Assembly (NCBI GenBank): GCA_031216915.1
Contig: CM062289.1
Location: 247,319,187-247,383,186, forward strand
Source of the DNA: Pictodentalium vernedei
Lineage: Eukaryota; Mollusca; Scaphopoda; Dentaliida; Dentaliidae
Direction of reading: 5' to 3'
Length of the DNA stretch: 64,000 nt
Shown: one piece after another, positions 58,948-64,000 of the stretch
Layout of the letters: every line of letters starts with the position of its first letter
Numbering within the stretch: the first letter of the stretch is position 1
Translations under genes and position numbers: made by a program
The notes under the pieces: generated by a model
Database searches by the model: none
Told to the model about the DNA's origin: nothing
What the model saw: the letters and a program-made list of their open reading frames with translations, nothing else

Positions 58948-59236
58948 AACTATGAACAGTCCTTTGTTTGGGGAGAATTGGGCTGACATGGGGCAATGCA
59001 GGCAATGCAGACATGAAAACAACTAAGTTACAAAGTTAAGATGAATAATGAAATGATGAACTTACTCTAGAGCCTCCAATGCTGTAGCTATCGCACAGGA
59101 AAAACTATGAACAGCTTCCTGTTTGGATTATTGGGTTACAGAGGTAAATATGGGCCAGTCAGGTAACCCAGATACAAAAAGACTAAGTTACTAAGTTAAG
59201 ATAATGCCATGATGAACTTACTCCAGAGCCTCCATC
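58948..59236. repeat. ~155-bp tandem duplication covering an exon's splice donor
   Basis: 58948-59080 and 59103-59233 align (AACTATGAACAG, GACTAAGTTACTAAGTTAAG, ATGATGAACTTACTC, AGAGCCTCCA) with moderate divergence. The right copy contains the last ~14 bp of the TBC1D5 exon and its GTAAGT donor. The left copy keeps both as ACTTAC (59060-59065) and TCTAGAGCCTCCAA. Confidence 0.7.
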
Positions 59237-59310
59237 TCTCCTGCATGTAGGAATGCTTGGTGATCACAATGAAGGATGAATATTAATGGAGCCAAAATCT
59301 CATGCATACC
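59222..59310 (-). CDS. TBC1D5: TBC1D5 exon (TBC Rab-GAP domain), downstream of the 62537 exon
   Basis: The minus-strand exon of 89 bp has acceptor TATTTTTAG (before 59310) and donor GTAAGT (59221-59216). It encodes GMHEILAPLIFILHC, then DHQAFLHAGEMEAL, plus two bases of the next codon. This matches the core of TBC1 domain family member 5 (vertebrate form GMHELLAPIVFVLHCDHQAF). TBC1D5 is a GTPase-activating protein for Rab7 that works with retromer (via VPS29) and in autophagy. The exon starts in phase 0, directly after the YKQ ending of the upstream exon. The next exon (LNPEYLEHDAY-like) was not found in this window, so the following intron is long or the exon is too diverged to see. Confidence 0.92.
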
Positions 59311-59744
59311 CTAAAAATAAAAATGTTCATAGTTTTTCAATCATATCCAAGATCACCAACATATTTAAAATGAAACAAAGTGCGTGTGTGCAAAAGGAAT
59401 AATAAATTTGACAGAAGTCACTGCCAAGCTGTTTCCCTTATATATATGAGATGTTCTTCTGTGCCATCATCCATAAGCCTGAGAGACAATTATCAGAATT
59501 TTTAACCAGTGGTTTCTAATCATGTTTAGGCAATCAAGAAATACAACTAGAAATCACTGCCTAGTTTTTTAGACTTGCAGGATAAGTCATGGTGGAAATT
59601 CTGTAAAACTACCTGGACCACATGCAATGGAACCCTGTTTATTAAATACCCACTATGCCAATCAAAATTATTCAATTAACAGAATATTCAATTACAGGAA
59701 TTTGGTCATTTTCCTGTAGAGAAGAGATAACCTAAGCATTCATT

Positions 59745-59799
59745 CTATTATAACTTGTTTGACAGAACTCATAGAGCTCTGTTAAACAAGATATAATAG
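59745..59799. repeat. Palindrome, family member 1
   Basis: CTATTATAACTTGTTTGACA and its inverse meet at AACTCATAGAGCT. A related palindrome is at 63011-63063, so this is a small foldback family. Confidence 0.7.
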
Positions 59800-59902
59800 A
59801 TTAAATGCCTGTGATGGATGTACTGAAGTTAAATAGGTCCATATGCAAGTGATTAAATGCCTGTTATGGATGTACTGAAGTTAAATAGGTCCATAAGCAA
59901 GG
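59799..59902 (+). repeat. 52-bp tandem duplication
   Basis: GATTAAATGCCTGTGATGG...GGTCCATATGCAAGT is repeated once, with about three differences. Confidence 0.85.
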
Positions 59903-60089
59903 GTAATTTGGTGATTGTCATGGTCTTTTCTCAACATATTACAAATTTTCTTATTCAATTAACATGAGTTTACTCTATACCCTATATGCAATTAACAGAT
60001 CAAATTTGTACTGAAGGTACAATCAATGGTTTTGTGTTTGGAAGTTATATTCAAATAGCAGGGTTGTTCAATTAGGTGATATCTAATTA

Positions 60090-60539
60090 TTTATTTATTT
60101 ATTGGTGCCTAACCCTTTATCTGACATGAAAAGCAGACAACACTTGCAAAAAAATTTCTTGAATAACAATTTTTTAAATTTTTTATCTCAAAAACATAGG
60201 TCGATGAGCTCGTTCCAATCAGGGGTCAGAACCTATGTTTTTGAGCAAAAAATGAAAAAAATAATGAAAATTAATTGGCAATTTCTGAGAATAGTGCTGG
60301 CTGGATTTGGCCGTTACGTTGGGTAAAGGGTTAAGGTCACATACTTCTGCACAATGGCTAATTATGACCACAACATGGAGATAAAGTCAAGGTCAGTCAA
60401 TCGTTTATACCCCATGTTGCCTATTTTAGAGGACTCACACCCCAAGCATTAGTGACTGAGTCCTATTTTAGAGGTGAAACAGATCTTGTTTACCACAGTA
60501 AACAAACACTGCTTCACTTCCCGGGGTTCCTGTGGGGGA
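60090..60539 (-). mobile_element. SINE-like element, type 2, with target duplication and nested MITE
   Basis: The target duplication GATATCTAATTA lies at 60078-60089 and 60540-60551. The tail (TTTATTTATTTATTGGTG) is at the left and the head (CTTCACTTCCCGGGGTTCC) at the right. A piggyBac-like MITE sits at the TTAA of GGTGTTAAGGTCACA. This lies in the TBC1D5 intron. Confidence 0.82.
60109..60334. mobile_element. piggyBac-like MITE inserted in a SINE
   Basis: The left end is CTAA|CCCTTTATCTGACATG and the right end is CGTTGGGTAAAGGG|TTAA. The empty site in other SINE copies is GGTGTTAAGGTCACA, so the target was TTAA, with one base changed at the left. The interior is palindromic around GAGCTCGTTCC. 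Confidence 0.85.
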
Positions 60540-60551
60540 GATATCTAATTA

Positions 60552-61133
60552 CGTGGTCTCCATTGTATAAGGGATTAACTAAATAGAGAATATTGTTACA
60601 CTGCAAAGAAAATTGTTGTATTGTGATTGGTCATCTTGCCGAGGTATCTACAGATATATTCAGATTTTTGCAGTGGTAATATAACAGGTGGCGATGTTCT
60701 TCGTTATCAATCTCACTTCAAAATTGTACCGAGAAGATGATTACATCTAATAATAGGGTATGTGCACATTGAAGTGTAAATATGAAAAGATATTTGAACC
60801 ATACTGACCCAAAGTAGTGCCAATGAAGATCAAAATAATAATAACTCGGCAGGTGAAACTGTCTGTAAATATTTGAGAGACAAAAAGCAGGACATCATCT
60901 TTGAATTATATTTACAAGTGTGACTTGAATTTACAAGTGTGACTTGAAGAAGTACGCAGTAACATTCACATGGATGTAAGGAAGGAAGAAGGCTGATATT
61001 ACAAAATTTCCTCACTTCAGATATTTAGAAATATGTCATTGTTTTGTTAGTCACCTACAGTATTGACCTGGGACCCCCATTAACTCCCTTAACTGGTAGA
61101 GTGCTAAATTATTTTTGGTCATCAAAATTTTTT
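60552..61133. other. TBC1D5 intron; no gene seen
   Basis: AT-rich. A 16-bp phrase TTACAAGTGTGACTTGAA is duplicated near 60911 and 60930. Short ORFs only. Confidence 0.5.
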
Positions 61134-61801
61134 CACTTGTCTCTGCCTTATTACAATTTATGGGAGAATGCTTATAGGCACTCTCCCATAAATTGTAACA
61201 AAGCAATTCCTCTAAGACAAAATAATTTTACTTTGAATATAGGGAGCATGGTGGCTCAGTGGTAGACTGTTGGACTTCTTCGCCAGAGGTCCCGAGTTCG
61301 ATACCCATTGGGGACGACCCAAGTTGTGTCCTTGGGCAAGGCATTTTAACCCGGTTGCCTACATGGGGGGCACGATACCGTGTACTAAGGCATACTGCAT
61401 GTTGATGGTGCACATGTCTTCAACGGCTGTAACCCTGCTTGAACAGAGCTTGAACAGAATTAGAATTCACTTGTCTCTGCCTTATTACAATTTATGGGAG
61501 AATGCTTATAGGCACTCTCCCATAAATTGTAACAAAGCAATTCCTCTAAGACAAAATAATTTTACTTTGAATATAGGGAGCATGGTGGCTCAGTGGTAGA
61601 CTGTTGGACTTCTTCGCCAGAGGTCCCGAGTTCGATACCCATTGGGGACGACCCAAGTTGTGTCCTTGGGCAAGGCATTTTAACCCGGTTGCCTACATGG
61701 GGGGCACGATACCGTGTACTAAGGCATACTGCATGTTGATGGTGCACATGTCTTCAACGGCTGTAACCCTGCTTGAGCAGAGCTTAAACAGAATTAGAAT
61801 G
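61134..61801 (+). repeat. 334-bp tandem duplication
   Basis: 61134-61467 and 61468-61801 are almost identical, with only a few base differences near their ends. Each unit has a hairpin (TTACAATTTATGGGAGA facing its complement), then TACTTTGAATATA and the first ~226 bp of the SINE. The high identity means a recent event or an assembly artefact. Confidence 0.9.
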
Positions 61802-61918
61802 TTGAGGAGCTGACAGTTGCTCATCAAACTTCGGTGGTTCTCTCCGGCTTCCTCCACCCATAAAAACTGTCACGGTCACAATTAGCCATTGTGCGTAAGT
61901 ATGTGACCTTAAACACCA

Positions 61919-61985
<67 letters not shown>

Positions 61986-61986
61986 A
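61576..61986 (+). mobile_element. tRNA-derived SINE, full length
   Basis: The head is GGGAGCATGG, with an A box TGGCTCAGTGG (61586-61596) and a B box GAGTTCGATAC (about 61628). The body has GTGTCCTTGGGCAAGGCA and GTACTAAGGCATACTGCA, and the shared tail ATTAGCCATTGTGCGTAAG ends in (AAAT)n at 61917-61986. The target duplication TACTTTGAATATA lies at 61563-61575 and 61987-61999. A 5' copy of its first half is at 61242-61467, created by the tandem duplication. Confidence 0.9.
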
Positions 61987-61999
61987 TACTTTGAATATA

Positions 62000-62240
62000 A
62001 TTTGAAGCACATTCACCAAATATGACGCCTTTAAATGGTGATACCTGCACTTCTGAGTAAAGCCCAAATATGGGCTTCCAGAACTCTACCAGTTAAATGT
62101 ACACCAGAAGCATGTTAGAAACAATCTTGCAAATCATTCCTTCAAAGAGGTTATATGCAAAACATGGAAGCATTCGAAGCAGTAGTTTGCAAGGAGATTT
62201 TTTTTATGGTTTTCACCATTACCATGGTGTAAAAATCTAA
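62000..62240 (+). repeat. Pearl-like right-arm fragment
   Basis: GAAGCATTCGAAGCAGTAGTTTG, GGAGATTTTTTTTATGG and TTACCATGGTGT resemble 13750-13860 of the intact family (GAAAGCTTTTGGAGCAGTGG). No ends found. Confidence 0.45.
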
Positions 62241-62289
62241 GGAACAATGCCACCCCTAAAAATGTCACCCCTAAATGTGACCCCAGGAT

Positions 62290-62465
62290 CAGTAGAACCT
62301 GTCTTGAGAGACAACCCTTTTTGCCAGGCAAAAGTGGTCTCTCAAAACAGGTGGTCTCTCATGACAGGACTCTTACAGAGTAAAACAACCTAACGGTACA
62401 AAATCATAGCGGTCTCTCAAGACAGGTAGTCTTTCACGACAGTGATCTCTCAAAATAGGTCTGCT
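62290..62465 (+). repeat. Short-period GTCTCTCAAGACAGG repeats
   Basis: GTCTCTCA followed by GACAGG recurs about five times with irregular spacing. Function unknown, intronic. Confidence 0.6.
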
Positions 62466-62536
62466 ATGACTATTACATTATGAAAAGGGTTAAAACATAT
62501 GATTAAAAAATTCAGTCAGCATGCTAGATAACATAC

Positions 62537-62639
62537 CTGTTTATAAGATAGGTTTGTATTGCTTCTACTGACACAAAACAAAATATTCGCCATTATGTCA
62601 CGGACATCACTAGTGCTGAAGAATTCTATTTCAGGAAAG
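62537..62639 (-). CDS. TBC1D5: TBC1D5 exon (TBC Rab-GAP domain), upstream of the 59222 exon
   Basis: The minus-strand exon of 103 bp has acceptor TTTTGTTAG (before 62639) and donor GTATGT (62536-62531). It encodes FPEIEFFSTSDVRDIM, then ANILFCVSRSNTNLSYKQ, after one base of a split codon. It matches vertebrate TBC1D5 FPEMQFFQQENVRKILTDVL and the YKQ that precedes GMHE. The glutamine of this YxQ motif is the second catalytic 'finger' of TBC GAPs; here it is the last codon of the exon. Phase 0 to the next exon at 59310 agrees. The upstream exon with the arginine finger was not found before 64000. Confidence 0.92.
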
Positions 62640-63144
62640 CTAACAAAATTCAACAATAACTAAATCAGAAGACTATAGAATGAAAACAGAATCGACAGAC
62701 TGAAAAAAACATAATAGGAGACTAATAGCCAATCATTTGTCATCCTGATCTTTCATGCATTTTTTTCACCAGACATTCTCTAGCACTGAGTTTCACAATC
62801 ACAAGTTATTTATTTCATTATCTAGTGTTTAAACCCTTCACTTAACAAATCAAACAACACTTGTCTAGCAAATATGTATAAAATTATTTTGTTTAATTTC
62901 TTTCTTTTTTCAAAACATTGTAGGATCTCTATATCCCTCTGCACACTGATGTGAAAATACCAAAGTTTTCATCAGTAAGTTTTTCTCACAATGCAACTGA
63001 GAATTTAATAAATTATATATTGTTTGTCAGAGCTCATTGAGCTCTGTCAAACAAGATATAATTTGTTTAATTTTTCATGCTGCGTGGGCAATATAGGGTC
63101 AATGTCGAAAATTCTGAAATACTGCCAAAGTGCTAGGAGTTTAA
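62640..63144. other. Intron or upstream DNA; palindrome only
   Basis: A MITE-like start (TTTAAACCCTTCACTTAACA) near 62827 and the palindrome at 63011-63063 (ATTGTTTGTCAGAGCTCATTG...), which is related to 59745-59799. No exon recognised. Confidence 0.45.
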
Positions 63145-63483
63145 AAAAAATAACTGGGCTCCTTCCAGACAAGGGAAGCTAGTGACTTTAACTCTTAGCC
63201 TGTGGCAGCATATTCTTCTACTGAGTGAAAAAATAACTGGGCTCATTCCAGACAAGGGAAGCTAGTCAGTTTAAACCTTAGCCTGTGGCAGCATATTCTC
63301 CTACAGACTGAAAAAAATTACTGGGCTCATTCCAGACAAGGGAAGCTAGTCAGTGTAAACCTTAGCCTGTGGCAGCATATTCTCCTACAGACTGAAAAAA
63401 ATTACTGGGCTCATTCCAGACAAGGGAAGCTAGTGAGTTTAACTCTTAGCTTGTGGCAGCATATTCTCCTACAAACTGAAAAA
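63145..63483 (+). repeat. 84-bp tandem repeat, four units
   Basis: CTGGGCTCATTCCAGACAAG starts near 63154, 63237, 63321 and 63405, and CCTGTGGCAGCATATTCT closes each unit. Units 3 and 4 are nearly identical, which suggests recent expansion. Confidence 0.9.
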
Positions 63484-64000
63484 CTAGAGGGGGTATCAGT
63501 ACCCCGTGGCTCATCAACAGGTGGCCAATGTAAAGGGGTGGCTGGAGTAAAAAAAAAAGTTCAAAACCTGCACACAAAAGTCCAAAATTAAAGAAAATAA
63601 GCAGCTAAAGGGTTAAATAATATAATAATAACCCCTAAGAAACATGCTAACAATAAATAGGAACCATGGCAATATGCTACAAGGTAAGTCTCACTTTGAA
63701 AAAAAGAAAGACAAACCTCAAAACCTGCACATAAAAGTAAAAAAAAAAAGTATCACATTTGTTTCAATGAATCTATTGAAATTTTTTTTTTTTTATCACA
63801 ACCTGTACATAAAAGTAAGAAGCTGTAAGCCTAAGTCCAAAAGCTGTACATAAAAGTCCAAAATTGAAGTAATTCAGCAGGAAAAGGGTTAAATAATACA
63901 AACATAGCCCTAAGATGCATGTTTACATACAACAGAAAGCATGGCCATATGCTGCAAGGTAAATCTCCACTTGGAAGAAAGGGAAAAAAAACATCAAAAC
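63484..64000 (+). repeat. ~276-bp direct repeat, runs off the window
   Basis: AAGTCCAAAATT...AAAGGGTTAAATAATA..ATGCTACAAGGTAA at 63578-63690 recurs at 63854-63966 with moderate divergence. ACATAAAAGT phrases recur between. No gene. Confidence 0.65.

Larger units (their letters stand above)
59237..60077. other. TBC1D5 intron (from 59311): palindrome and short tandem duplication
   Basis: Besides the exon end at 59310, it contains the palindrome at 59745-59799 and a 52-bp tandem duplication at 59799-59902. No other gene. Confidence 0.6.

Noticed and set aside
61242-61320. Possible tRNA gene (A and B boxes present)
   Set aside because: The head continues into a SINE body with LINE-like tail and target duplications; the anticodon arm and acceptor stem do not pair as a real tRNA.
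63145-63483. CRISPR-like array
   Set aside because: The 84-bp units are contiguous tandem copies without unique spacers, in a eukaryotic context.

Overview
The window looks like A+T-rich invertebrate chromosomal DNA, most likely from a bivalve mollusc. The grounds are dense short-monomer elements with stem-loop 3' ends resembling the oyster 'pearl' elements, the dispersed motif AAGGGGCATAACTCT that is common in mollusc non-coding DNA, tRNA-derived SINEs, and spliced metazoan exons. Nothing prokaryotic was seen (no operons, rRNA, CRISPR or functional tRNA). One 100-N assembly gap lies at 5702-5801.

The only host gene I can support is on the minus strand at the right end. Two consecutive exons (62537-62639, then 59222-59310) encode part of the Rab-GAP domain of TBC1D5, with correct splice sites and a matching phase. 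The gene's 5' part lies beyond 64 kb. Its next exon was not found, so an unknown part of the remaining 59 kb may be intron.

Nearly everything else is mobile or repeated DNA. (1) Many elements are built of 84-340-bp tandem monomers. They have quite different bodies but the same 3' end: a GAC/GGA-type microsatellite, a short spacer, a hairpin, and CTAA or an A-rich end. The main ones are at 1-1765, 2771-4434, 5548-6204, 12494-14517, 15325-16550, 16790-18500, 19686-31004, 29665-30764, 31320-51950, 32141-51398 and 51955-52360. This is the layout of non-autonomous Helentron-type rolling-circle elements. (2) Three fossil DIRS-type tyrosine-recombinase retroelements (21782-29211, 36499-42627, 43972-50979) lie in the same orientation. 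Each has inverted terminal repeats and an 88-bp internal complementary region. (3) TTAA-inserting DNA transposons occur: a 3.36-kb element (32633-35992) and several piggyBac-like palindromic MITEs. (4) There are SINEs of two types sharing one 3' tail, hAT-like remnants and foldback MITEs.

These insertions nest cleanly. From 31.3 to 51.95 kb one tandem-repeat element was split by a pearl-like element. That element was later split by the 3.36-kb TTAA element and by two DIRS copies. Removing the inserts restores the outer repeats exactly. A second nest spans 19.7-31.0 kb. One nested element (29.75-30.6 kb) carries six 156-bp repeats, each with an AGGTCA-type palindrome and a direct repeat like nuclear-receptor binding sites.

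The strongest leads are the common 3'-end architecture shared by unrelated repeats, the exact terminal-junction record in the DIRS copies, the receptor-site array, and the TBC1D5 exons with a duplicated splice donor.
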